From positions 1-20,896 of the forward strand of contig CAXKVV010001374.1 in NCBI GenBank assembly GCA_964058805.1: a stretch of DNA of 20,896 nt, read 5' to 3'. Shown here piece by piece: positions 10,576 to 20,373 of this stretch. Every line of letters begins with the position of its first letter. The first letter of the stretch is position 1. A program made the position numbers and the translations under genes. Origin of the DNA: Schoenoplectus triqueter. Its lineage: Eukaryota; Streptophyta; Magnoliopsida; Poales; Cyperaceae. A model generated the notes under the pieces. The model saw only the letters and a list, made by a program, of their open reading frames with translations, searched no databases and was not told the origin of the DNA.

Positions 10576-11047
10576 TCTATACTATTATATAAAGCATCTA
10601 AGAATTGGAGGGTCCATTTTTTTGTCATGGTAATTTTTTATTATACCTATTTTATCCCTCAATTAGACGGCTAATATTTATTTTTTATTGATCGAACGTA
10701 TGTGATCGTGTCCATTAATCCCCTCTTTCTCTCAATTTTTTCCCCTTAAATACTATTATTTCCATAATATAGTTTTTTTATTTAGAAATCTTGTACATAT
10801 TTGATAAAAAATTAATGGTGATAATATATGTTAGAATAATTTACTTTTCTTTTCATAAAAATCATGAATCATTAACTCATATTGTACAAAAAAACTCATC
10901 CAAGATTAAATATAGTCTTTATTATAGGTTTTCTCTATAATTTGGTGAATTTATAATTTAATATTAAATAAATGTGAATTTTTTTTATTTTATAATGTTT
11001 AAATGTTTAAATAAAAGAGTCTGCTGCAACGCGCGGTATATAGCTAG
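10576..11047 (+). mobile_element. non-autonomous Helitron, copy 2
   Basis: This 472-bp element has canonical Helitron ends: TCTATACTATTATATAAAGC at the 5' end and CAACGCGCGGTATATAGCTAG at the 3' end (a CTRR-type CTAG). It is inserted between A (10575) and T (11048). It aligns end to end with copy 1 with only scattered substitutions and 1-2 base indels, so both derive from the same recent family. No Rep/helicase or other coding sequence fits in it; mobilisation would need an autonomous partner elsewhere. Confidence 0.88.
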
Positions 11048-11260
11048 TATTAATAAAAAGAAGGGAAAATAAAATAATTTCAATTGTGTAACTATGTATT
11101 GTTTTATGAAAATTCGTAATGAAACTCGGTGGCATGCTAATTTTTTTTTTTATTTATTCTGGACACCAACAGGATCTGTCTCGTGACACGAATATAAATA
11201 GACAATGCAGACGCTTCCAAAAGTTCCAATCAAAATAGCTAAAAAAATGGACCCCACTAT

Positions 11261-11324
11261 AAATATTCATTTGATAAACTACCAAATTCTATAAATGTTC
11301 AATTGATAAACTACCAAGTTCTAA
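11261..11324 (+). repeat. 32-bp tandem duplication
   Basis: Two adjacent units, 11261-11292 and 11293-11324, share the core TTGATAAACTACCAA(A/G)TTCTA and differ at only a few positions. The function is unknown. Confidence 0.75.
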
Positions 11325-11738
11325 AAAAATTGATCCAACGATATAGTTTTCCCATAATTGGAGTAAAAATGTTGATTTTTTTCTTTGAACTCAAGTAAAA
11401 CTGAAGATGAAAAATTCTTTTTGGCGAGGTCGATAAAAGGTTCCAGTAACTCTTATTATATTTCCCTTCATGGTGCGGATTTTAATCATTATTTTAAAAT
11501 ACGGTCGCATTACCGCATATGTAATTTGCTTATGTCTATGCGATGTGATGTCGCATGCATCTGTATATTTAATAATGTACATTATCTTTTAAAATATTTA
11601 TCGTATTAAATCTATAAAATTAATTATATTATATCTTTCATACAAAATATTTAAAATTATATTAATATCTCATTATATTTTTTATTTCATATTAAAATTC
11701 TTCAAAATAAATAATTAATTAAAATATTATAAGAATTT

Positions 11739-11812
11739 TTTAAAATACACTCACATGTCATATATATATATATATATATGACACGTATTGAAATCTGTAT
11801 TTTAAAATTTTT
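11739..11812. repeat. imperfect palindrome around a TA microsatellite
   Basis: TTTTAAAATACA on the left pairs with TGTATTTTAAAA on the right. CATGTCATATATA pairs with the TATATATGACACG side. The centre is a run of about ten TA dinucleotides. It could be a decayed MITE with terminal repeats near 11739 and 11812, but no target duplication was confirmed. Confidence 0.5.
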
Positions 11813-12059
11813 TCTTTTAATAGAGATATTTTTTGACAGCAATATTGGATGCCACTACACCACTGACACGCAGGCAAGCGCAGTTCCCTATGTAGAAAAT
11901 CATTAAATTACAGTTTCTTCCTAATTCCTATCATAAAGGCATTATTGCATTAAGCTTACTAATTGAACACTTCCGTTTGCATTCCCATCAAAAGCGCTAA
12001 CTTATTACAAGCGCAGTTTCCAAAAAACGGTGCTTTTTTTTTTTGAAAACCCGTAGAAA

Positions 12060-13153
12060 ACGGGGTTTGCTCACTCCTCTCCTCTTGCTTCATCTCCTGA
12101 TAGTCCGATCTCCATACTCTTTGTTGCGAATGCTCATGCATGCTTGAACTAAATTATGGTATAGTAACATCATCTCATCTCCCTTTCTTCCTCCTCTCTC
12201 CCGCACCTTGTGCATATTAGTTTCTTTAATTTCTTTCTTTACTTTTTAGTTCTAGAGGAAGTCAATTCTGCATTCCCAGGGTTTTTAATTTTAATTTTTT
12301 TTGCTCCAGAGGAAACTCAATTATGATTCTGCGTTGGTATAATGGTCTAAATTTGAATCCCATTCAATAAACTTTGCTCTTTTTTCACCAAATTTTGGAA
12401 ATGCAGGAGCTTGTGTACAGTACTGGTGCTTTTAGGGTTTAGGTTTTAGTGCTGTGCCTTAAAAAAAAATTGGTGGGATGTTGTCATAATGTCATGGATC
12501 CTGGGCATGCAATTTTAGGGGGGTGGGGGGTGGGTAATTTGTGTAATTTGGGGGAGAAGAGGTACTGAGAGGAAGTGTTAAAATTCAAAATTGAATTCAT
12601 TTCATTCATGCTCACTTTTAGAACTCAAGATTGAATTCATTTCATTGATGCCTTATTCTTTAAAATTAACTTTCTATTATCCTGAGCATCCCCACCAAAA
12701 CTAGACACTATCTCCTACCTACATTTCTACTTAGACCATATATCAGTAGCTTTTATTTATTTATTTTTTTAAGTTCCCACATTTATTCTAATATTTCCTA
12801 GCTACCATATCTTAGGACATTACAGAATTCAAGGTATGGGTTATTTAGGAAGTATTCCCAGCGCAATTGAAAATAAAAAGCTTGCGCAGAACCAGAAGTT
12901 CACTACATTTTGCTGGCATGCTTTAGTTTTTATTCTGTTTTTTGGTTACTCTGGCGCTTTACTAGATAGGTCCTTTTTGGTACGTAGGTGTCCTGCATTA
13001 AGGTAAAGCCCATACTAATCTGCATGTGAAAATATTGCCTTACTCTATTTAGGAATTTGAAAGTACACCAACCTTCATATCATGAAAGCATCATAAGTCA
13101 AGTAACAGCCGTTGCACATCTTTAATCAATTATAAGCATGTGATTAATTGTAG
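12060..13153 (+). promoter_or_regulatory. probable promoter, 5' UTR and leader intron of the PHD gene
   Basis: The start codon at 13157 is only three bases after a good acceptor (TTAATTGTAG ending at 13153). At least one untranslated upstream exon is therefore expected. Pyrimidine-rich sequence between about 12065 and 12210 is the best candidate for the leader, but the exact exon and donor cannot be fixed from sequence. The interval also holds a short imperfect duplication (around 12583 and 12622, sharing TTGAATTCATTTCATT) and a G-run cluster at 12518-12554. Confidence 0.4.
12518..12554 (+). other. G-run cluster, possible G-quadruplex
   Basis: GGGGGGTGGGGGGTGGG at 12518-12534 is followed by GGGGG at 12550-12554, giving four G runs of three or more within 37 bases. 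It lies in the probable leader intron of the PHD gene on the transcribed-RNA sense strand. Folding is inferred from the pattern only. Confidence 0.55.
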
Positions 13154-13156
13154 GAT

Positions 13157-16100
13157 ATGATTTGTTACACGTGTGGAGATAGCGGTTATACACATGCACT
13201 ATTGGTGTGTAATAAGTGCAAAGGATTTGCTGTGCACCGGTACATTCTTTGAGACTCTTTCTTAAGAAATTTAAATTACATCTCTCTGTCTATAGATCGG
13301 ATGTACAAAAATGGTTTTATTAATGAAAGGATCATTCTGGGATACATCCAGAATTATAATTATTCATTTTCGAGGGAAGAAAGTAATTTATAATAATAAA
13401 TTAAAATATCTTTGATATTAGGAAATTGGTGGCCCAATCTGTTTTGTTTACCGGATCACATTTAATCCAACTCTTCCCTTCCATCTCCTAATAAAGCAAG
13501 CTGTTGAAAATATCCTTCTATTTGAAAAAAAAGGCTCATTTCTCAATAGTAAATACAAAAAGATATAAGGAACTGCTCACACATGTTTTATAAGGGGATT
13601 ATGTGATTTTTTTTGCAGTCTTATATTGGAAAAGGAAAAAAATCGACTAATACGGCTAAGAGAGGAAAAAAAATGTTGTATTGATAGTATTAGAGAATAA
13701 GAGGGGAAGAGAGAGAATGATAACAATTTTTATTATCTTGTTGTAATTGATTACAATGGTTAAGCTTCTATTTATAGACTGATGGTCTAACTAACTAACT
13801 AACTAACTAACTAATAACATTTCAAGACTCATTTGAGATATTTTTGAAAACATCAATAGAAGGATCGATTGTCCTTTTTAACAACATTTCAAGACTCATT
13901 TGAGTTATCTTGAAAAGAAAAGAGGTTGAGAAAGAAAAGAAGAATAGAAGCCCGGTGCATGATTGTATCAATTGGAATTTGATTTTGAATAGAGGTTTGG
14001 ATGTGAATTGTATAAAGGTTAGATGACCATTTTTGGTGCTGGTTGTGAATGTTATGTTTATGGTGTTGGTATCGGAGCTGACACAACTTCCATCTTTTGA
14101 GCAGTTGAACTGGGTAAGAATCTGTGAGAAGTCTAAGAGCAGCATAGACAGTATATAGTGGATCAGATGGAATAACAGGGGCTGCACCTGATCCTATATT
14201 GACAATTGCGCCCCTCTTCCTCTCTACCATGCCAGAAAGGACAACATTTGTCACCCTTGTCACACCTTCAACGTTTATTTTGATTAGTTTTTTCAATAGT
14301 TCAACATCCACTTCATGAAAGTACCTTGCATACAGATAGGAAATTCCAGCGCTATTGACCAGCAAACCTACATCAAACCCCCGAATCACCTTCTCCAATC
14401 TGGAAACTCCTTCAACCAAATCTCTCAAAAAGTTGACAACGGTCTTAGTCTCAATTTTAGACCTATTCATCTTGATCTCTTCAGCGATCTGCGAGAGCTT
14501 CTCTTGATATCTCCCTTTGAGCACCAGATTCATGCCATGGCATCTCGCAAGCTGTTTGAGGAAGGAGCTCTTGATCTTGATCTATGATCTTGATTTCTTG
14601 ATCTATGGAGAAGAAACAATCATGAGAGCGTTTCTGATTGGATTGATTTAGATCGGAGAGGAGAGAAGCAGAAGAGAGTAGATAAGAATAGAAGGTAGAA
14701 TAGAGATTTATTTCTGGAATAGTTGAGAATAATGGAATAAATTCTGAAATAGATTGGGATAAGGCCCATAGGTTCTGGAATAGGCATTGGCATAATTTCA
14801 ACGATATTCATGCTCTGATACCATGATAGGATTAGAGAATGAAAAGGGAAGAGAGAGAATGATAACAATCTTTATTATGTTGTTGTAATGGTTAAATCTT
14901 TATTTATAGACTAATAATCTAACTAACTAACAACTTATCTAACTAACTAATCCTAACTACTAAAACATCTCCCATATCACATATCACACAATATCTCCTA
15001 TCTAACCTATACAATTCTGTCATCTCAACCTATACCTCTAACGCGTATAAACCAGGAGCAATTGCAAATTATGTAAAGGAAGGAGTTCACTGTAATGCGG
15101 TAATAATTTAGGAACTTGTGATCCATTGTACTAATTCATTTAATTGACCAACATAGTTTTAGATATCCTGTTGCATCTTAATATGATCAAGAAGTTATTT
15201 TTTTGGACAAAACGTTGGTTTGGTTTATTCTACTGGATGCTACCTTAGCAGTTTGATCTGTAGTTGTTGCTTCTTCTGCTGCTGTTTCTATAATTCATGG
15301 CTTTCACCATCACCTCCACTACTGTTTCTGTTGTCATTTTTTGTGCTTGTCTTAATTCTATATTTCCTTTATTAGGTATTGCATGAAAGAGTTAGATTTC
15401 ACTGAAGAAATAGCATGGTGCTGTGAATATTGTGAAGCTAACACCAATCCTGTGGAACAATGCTCTTCTCTTTTGAAGGGAAGAGAAGAGCAGAGAACGA
15501 GCACTACCACATTACTGGGTTCCGACTCACAAGGCTGGAACAAAAGGGGATGTAAGGAAAATCCAGGGATAAAAGTGAATGGGAAGAGAAAGGAGGAGAA
15601 AGCTCACCATTTGGGTAACAAAGAGGAGCATGCCACCATGGGAAAAAGAGAGTTGTTACTTAAAGGTGATGGAAGTTGTAATAACAAATTGGACATAGCA
15701 GAAGAAAAATCTAGCGTGGGGGAAGCTGCATGTGAAGAAATTCAAGGTAACAATGCTAAAACAGACAGAGTTCCAATTGACAAGAATTCCCCTATAGAAA
15801 AACGAAAATTCTCCTCTTGTTGTGCTGAGAGAGAGTACATGAGAAATGACAGAACTTTCACTGAGGCCAAGGCTGGTCAACCTGAACAAAACATCTCCCT
15901 TGTAACAGCAGGACTTGCAGCAAATACTGCCATATTGCTTGATGCCAGAAACATGTCAAGACACATCCAGACCCAGGAAACTGAACATCAATGCACAGTG
16001 CTCGGAAGGTCAATGGAACACAGGAGCCTAGTTGACAAACCAAGTGTTGTCCAAAACTCACTGGATCTGGCATCTCGTGAAACTATTCAAAGCACAACAC

Positions 16101-18671
16101 CTGGACTCTTCCCAATTAATGAAAAAGATAAGAGCACGTCTACTGGAGATATCCAACTCAATAGAACTAACTCAGCTATCTCTGCTGATGTAGTTGCTGA
16201 ATGTGGCAGAAATAAGCCCAGTAAAAGCGACAAGAATGCTAGATCTGGTGATTCTCAGATTGATGGAATGATTGAAAGGCTTTCTCTAAATCAGCCTAAA
16301 CCTCTAGCAACTGTCAAGTCAGTCTCCAGACCTTGGAATGCACGGACATTACCTGATCCAAGAATTAATAGAGCTAATAGTAGTGCACAGTCACTGCCCT
16401 TGCACATGGTGCAGAGGAACACTGAACAAGAAAATCGTGATCTAAGATTTTACAGATTTGATAATGGTTCATTGCCAGACACTGTGCACCGGATTTCCCA
16501 TGATGGTAGATTTACAAAAAGACGGTGGGTTGTAGGACCAGACACAGAATCTCATGATAGAAGAAATGGTCTGAGGGGAAATTCCACGGACCTGTTCTAC
16601 AGACAGGGTTGTGAACCAAAAATTCACAATTTTGGATATGTACCAGCTCAATCCCTTTTTGACTTTGTTTGGCAGTATGTTTTTACCTCAATTGTTATAC
16701 TCATTCGTTGTAGTCTGAACTAAGAACAAATAAAATACCATCCTCTCTCCTCTCTCTCAAGACAGTATATTGTGTGGATGATGCACTCTGTCACTCATGT
16801 GTTAAGGGGTTTCTCTCTCTATGTTTGTATTTTCTATTTGGATGTGAGAGAGATAGAGGGACAGTGAAGAAGGTGGGGATGGGTGGAAAAAAGAAAGGAG
16901 GGAATTACAAATCCACTTACTACACATGCAGCCTGTTTTAATTTGTCTCTCAACAGTCAACACAATATTATTATTGCATGATTGAGTCAACTGTGCTTAA
17001 GTTCCTCCATCCTTCTCCACTTTTTTTTTAATATCTGGATTCATATGATGTATGTCCTGTTTTAATTTGTGTTTTTCCAATTACATATCTCCTTTTTGTT
17101 TTTTAATTTTCTATAATTTATTTGTAGAGGGTGGTTTAAAATTGATGGGAAGCATTATATCCAGCTGGCAGGCCACACATCAACCACAAGTCATGTGAAA
17201 GATAAAGATGTTTCAAAATTTCTGCCTCCAGCTCAAGATATTTCACTGGATGAGATATCATGTCCCCACACAATTGACGTGACAACCTTAACAGGTCATG
17301 ATGTGGATCTCTTTTTCTTCCCACTTGATTCAAGGTACCATGTTGTTTTCTTTCTTTCTGGTTAAAAGTTTGCAGAAGGGAAGCTTCACCATCATTATTT
17401 GCCACAATTTCTGTAACTTTCTCCTCAATAATGAAAACCGTAGTAGACGTTTCTATCAATTCTAGGGATTCTTATAATGTGTAATGCTGTAAAATACCTT
17501 GTGGATATTTTCTTCCTTCAGTGCAGATGACAACACATTGATCCCATGTTCTTTCCTCCATGATTATCCTCCACAATTCACTGGACATATTCCATGATTA
17601 CTTGTCCAGGCAATAGCATTACTTGCAAAAAGCCTGCTAATCTACTGAAAAATGCAATCATGCAAATAGGTTTCTACTACTAGTTCTACATCTTCTTCAT
17701 CAGAAATAGATTTGAGGATCTACTGGGTGAAATTACAAAATTTAATAGTGTGATCTTTGGAATATTGATAAGTTGGTGCGATGTGCAGTCTTGGACAATG
17801 TAGGAGCTAGCACTTTTTTATTTTTCCAAGGAACTTTGTAGCTTTCTTTTAGTTTTTGCTGAGGGAGTTCATTTGTACCCCTTTGAAATCTTATACAGTC
17901 ATACATCATGAATACTCCAGTAAAACAAGAAATATCCCTGGATGCCTATGCATAAAACCTACATCTTTCGACCTGTCCTAGTTTCTTCAAAATATCCAAA
18001 CTACCATTCTACTCTCAGTAGGGATAAACGTGTGAAAGGTGCACTTTTGTGAATTATTTATTTATTTTCTTAAATTATATTTTCTTTTTGTAATTTTAGG
18101 GCTGAGAAGATGGTAGATTGCATAATGCAAGATATGATAAATGGAAATATTGTACTAAAAGTCAAGATTGACGATACTGAGCTTCACATCCTCTCCTCTT
18201 TCATTTTCCCTGAGCCATCTCGAAGTAAGTTTATCCTGATACAAGCTAGTGCATTAGTAACAAAAAGTTTTTCATAATAATTTTAAATGTGTTTTGCTGG
18301 CTCTTGAATGTTTAGTTACATAACTGACAGTAAATTTTGAGACAATTTGAGATGGACCTAGGTCTTGGTATAACTACAAAATTGTCAGTTTTAATTGAAA
18401 CTCTGAAGTCAAATGTCCCGCTTTTGTCGTTCTCATTTGCTATTGTGCACAGAGATTGTACATACTGGTCAGTTTGGTTTCATAATTACATATGGTTTTT
18501 TCCAGGAGAGTGCACCAGCACCATGATCTGGTAACTGGTACCATACCAGATAGCTTACTGAACTGGGATTGGTCTCAACTCTTCTCTCTCTCCCTCTCTA
18601 ATTCTTTTTGTCTGCATCTAGGATTTCAAGGGAGATTCTACTTGTGGGGTATGTTCAGTCCGGCGTTCTGA
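13157..18671 (+). CDS. PHD-finger protein of the AIPP2-like family
   Basis: There are five coding exons: 13157-13239, 15376-16674, 17128-17334, 18100-18224 and 18622-18671 (1764 bases, 587 aa), all with GT-AG introns. Residues 1-47 form a C4HC3 PHD finger: C3-x2-C6, C18-x2-C21, H27-x2-C30, then W42 and C44-x2-C47. Intron 1 (2136 bases) cuts the finger at R28. Residues about 50-450 are polar, Lys/Ser/Asn-rich and apparently disordered. Residues about 455-587 form the family's C-terminal SPOC-like domain: LFDFVWQGWFKIDG, the AGHTS segment, VDLFFFPLDSRAEKM, LKVKIDDTELHILSS and a final RFYLWGMF. AIPP2-type proteins read histone H3 tails through the PHD finger and act in nuclear complexes with BAH-domain partners and a Pol II CTD phosphatase to repress transcription. 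The start is the first Met after the acceptor at 13153, and an upstream extension cannot be excluded. Partners of this copy are inferred from the family only. Confidence 0.88.
13682..13813 (-). repeat. truncated 3' LTR of the TRIM-like element
   Basis: This aligns with the first part (in + orientation) of 14824-15043 and then diverges after a run of seven CTAA-type repeats (about 13787-13813). It has a roughly 10-base insertion (TGATTACAAT) relative to the other LTR. The missing inner segment means an internal deletion or rearrangement after insertion. Confidence 0.7.
13816..13904. repeat. pair of 22-bp direct repeats inside the retroelement
   Basis: The 22 bases at 13816-13837 (AACATTTCAAGACT, then CATTTGAG) recur identically at 13883-13904, 67 bases apart. 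They lie at the edge where the left LTR loses similarity, so they may mark the rearrangement that truncated it. Confidence 0.8.
14138..14565 (-). pseudogene. captured fragment of a very-long-chain 3-ketoacyl-CoA reductase (KCR)
   Basis: About 142 residues on the minus strand match plant KCR, the short-chain dehydrogenase that reduces 3-ketoacyl-CoA during very-long-chain fatty acid elongation in the ER. Visible blocks are LKQLARCHGMNLVLKGR, ETKTVVNFLRD, RGFDVGLLVNSAGISYLYAR, FHEVDVELLKKLIKINVEGV, KRGAIVNIGSGAA (with the catalytic Ser region) and IPSDPLYTVYAA. Similarity stops just after YAA, so the catalytic Lys of YxxxK is lost. The N-terminal membrane anchor and the TGxxxGIG cofactor loop are also absent, with a stop just upstream of the match. 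The open frame continues into unrelated sequence to 13889. It sits between the LTRs of the TRIM-like element and cannot encode an active enzyme. Confidence 0.85.
14812..14823 (-). other. retroelement primer-binding site (initiator tRNA-Met)
   Basis: On the minus strand this reads TGGTATCAGAGC, the standard plant LTR-element site pairing with the 3' end of initiator methionine tRNA. It abuts the LTR terminus ATCA. Confidence 0.88.
14824..15043 (-). repeat. 5' LTR of the TRIM-like element
   Basis: In + orientation it begins TGATAGGATTAGAG and ends about CCTCTAACG, giving near TG...CA ends (the last A read as G). The length is about 220 bp, typical of TRIM LTRs. The outer end is less certain than the primer-site end because the partner LTR is truncated. 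Confidence 0.65.
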
Positions 18672-19075
18672 CCTAGTTATCCTATGACAGAAATCGCAGA
18701 AGGCACAGAAAATATTGTACAGAACCGACAGGTTGTGGGCACTAATGGCCTCTGGCTCAAAGTCTTAGTTATTATATTTAACCTCAGAAGATCAAAATTT
18801 TCATCTCGTCTTGGCGCTTATGATTAGAAAGTGCCTTATTTGCTAATTAGATATATTCTCCATCCTTGTAGTCATGGAGTACAAATGTAGAATCAGATAG
18901 TAGCGTAGTGTCTTTGAAGTCAGAGCTGCTGTGGGTTTAGATTACTAGTGATAAGGGCCTGAAGATATTGCTTTGTTTAACCTTTTTATTTGGATTTAGA
19001 ACTTATTGATGGATTAGTTGTTTTTATAAGGAGTTGATCACTGATGTCTAATGTCTTAGGTATAATGCTTTTAAC

Positions 19076-19113
<38 letters not shown>

Positions 19114-19688
19114 GACTAATATGAAAACTTTTAAATTTCGATTTAAATGCACACGGCTCAAATTTTCTCTTAATGTCTAAAATTTAAATTTATTTCTCAT
19201 TAAATTTTTCGCATAAAAATAAATTTTGTCTGTTAAGAATTTTATGTCTTTATTTTGGATTTAAAAAAATACAAATTCAATAATTTATTATTATTTTAGA
19301 GCAATTTTCAAAAATTCAAGATAAACACTCGAAAAATTCTAAATACCCTTAATTTTTGTATTCCTTGATATTTTGATATGAAGAATTTAATAAAAAAATA
19401 AATTTTAATTTTAAATATATTATGATAAAATTTAAGCCTCATATATTTCAGATCGAAATGTAAATATTTCCTCAACTTCCTACTACTATTATTATTATTA
19501 TTATTATTCGTTTAGCATCGTGTAGAGCAGGATGGTAAATACTGTTTAAATTTGAGGGTTATGTTGTATATTTTGTTTAGCCGTGTTGCATGTATACATT
19601 GAGCAATGAGCGAGACCGTGAGAGAGACGTATCTGAATTCTTTGTAGCGCGTATGACAATTTTAGATTCACGGAGTATCCGTTGCAAG
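18672..19688. other. 3' flank of the PHD gene and AT-rich DNA
   Basis: The first few hundred bases after the TGA stop should contain the 3' UTR, but no single polyadenylation signal is convincing. Two ATT microsatellites (19077-19113 and about 19486-19508) bracket an AT-rich block with no coding potential. Confidence 0.5.
19077..19113 (+). repeat. (ATT)n microsatellite
   Basis: An uninterrupted run of about 12 ATT trinucleotides, likely polymorphic. A second, shorter (ATT)n run lies near 19486-19508. Confidence 0.9.
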
Positions 19689-20373
19689 TAGGATGGCAAT
19701 GGACTGGATGGGTTGGGTTTATATAAAATTTAGAGTTAGGTCTGTTTTGTAAAATCTTCGGTCCGACCTATCCGATCTTTACTTTTTAGCCTAAATTTGA
19801 TGATCTGGTCCATTCATAATGCTTGATGAACCTATCCGTCAGTACCAGTCTCGCTCCGACTTTGTCAATGATATTTTATTGTTATATATTTTTAATTAAA
19901 TTATTACATAATTAATTAATAATTTATTTGATTAACGATTTCTCTTTTCTTAATATTATATATTTAGAGAATGATTATTGTATTTAAACTAAAATGTTAT
20001 TAAATATTTGCTCTATTATAGTATAAGTTATTTTAAGTCTAAAATTTATTAAATATTTGCACCAACTCAAGTACTTAATTTATAAATTATGATATTTAAT
20101 TAAAAAAATTAATTTAAATGAACATTCTATTAGTTAAATTATTAATTTTATAATTTGATAAGTTATTTATATATAATTATATAATTATACATAACACATA
20201 TAAATACATATTACATATTATTAATATTATGGGTCGAGCGGGCGGGCCTCATCCTAAACCCGTACCCGCCCGGTCCGGCCCTACCTGTTTAACCTCCGGG
20301 TCAGACGGGTCGCCCATCGGGTCAGGCGGGAACGGATAGGCCGGACGGGCCATGAGCTTTATTATCATCCCTA
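19689..20373. mobile_element. hAT-like non-autonomous element, copy A
   Basis: It starts TAGGATGGCAATGG and ends ATTATCATCCCTA, whose reverse complement TAGGGATGATAAT resembles the start and the (T/C)AGGGATG termini of Ac-like hAT elements. The inner part before the right end is GC-rich with repeated GGGTC and GGCGGG words (20229-20352), while the middle is very AT-rich. The left 160 bases align with the related sequence at 20735-20896 (shared TTTGATGA, CCATAATGCTTGA and CCGTC blocks). No clean 8-bp target duplication is visible. No transposase is encoded. Confidence 0.5.

Larger units (their letters stand above)
11048..12060. other. intergenic region with small repeats, no gene recognised
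   Basis: The region contains a 32-bp tandem duplication (11261-11324) and an AT palindrome (11739-11812), both listed separately. The rest is AT-rich and non-coding as far as can be seen. GC content and pyrimidine content rise after about 12050, where the leader of the PHD gene probably begins. Confidence 0.5.
13682..15043 (-). mobile_element. TRIM-like LTR retroelement carrying a captured gene fragment
   Basis: Two direct repeats, 13682-13813 and 14824-15043, start TGATAG(T/G)ATTAGAGAAT and share about 130 bases (AGAGAGAATGATAACAAT, TTTATTTATAGACT and CTAA repeats). Read on the minus strand, the right copy is the 5' LTR. It ends CCTATCA and is followed directly by TGGTATCAGAGC (14823 to 14812), the primer-binding site complementary to initiator methionine tRNA. 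The LTR is about 220 bp and there is no gag, protease, integrase or RT, as in TRIM elements. The left LTR lacks about 90 bases of its inner part. Candidate target duplications are TGTAT (13677-13681) and CGTAT (15044-15048), with one mismatch. It lies antisense in intron 1 of the PHD gene. Confidence 0.75.

Noticed and set aside
13822..14187. 121-codon minus-strand frame overlapping the captured KCR fragment
   Set aside because: It overlaps the KCR frame out of phase, gives no recognisable family and is T-rich; probably chance.
13889..14533. Functional short-chain dehydrogenase gene on the minus strand
   Set aside because: It lacks the membrane anchor, the glycine-rich cofactor loop and the catalytic Lys. 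It sits between LTRs and runs into unrelated sequence.
16675..16723. Extension of the PHD-gene long exon to the stop at 16723
   Set aside because: A GTATGT donor at 16675 and the perfectly framed downstream exons encoding the SPOC-like domain show this is intron. The 446-codon frame merely runs into it.
17136..17459. 107-codon minus-strand frame
   Set aside because: It is the shadow of PHD-gene exon 3 (17128-17334) on the opposite strand.
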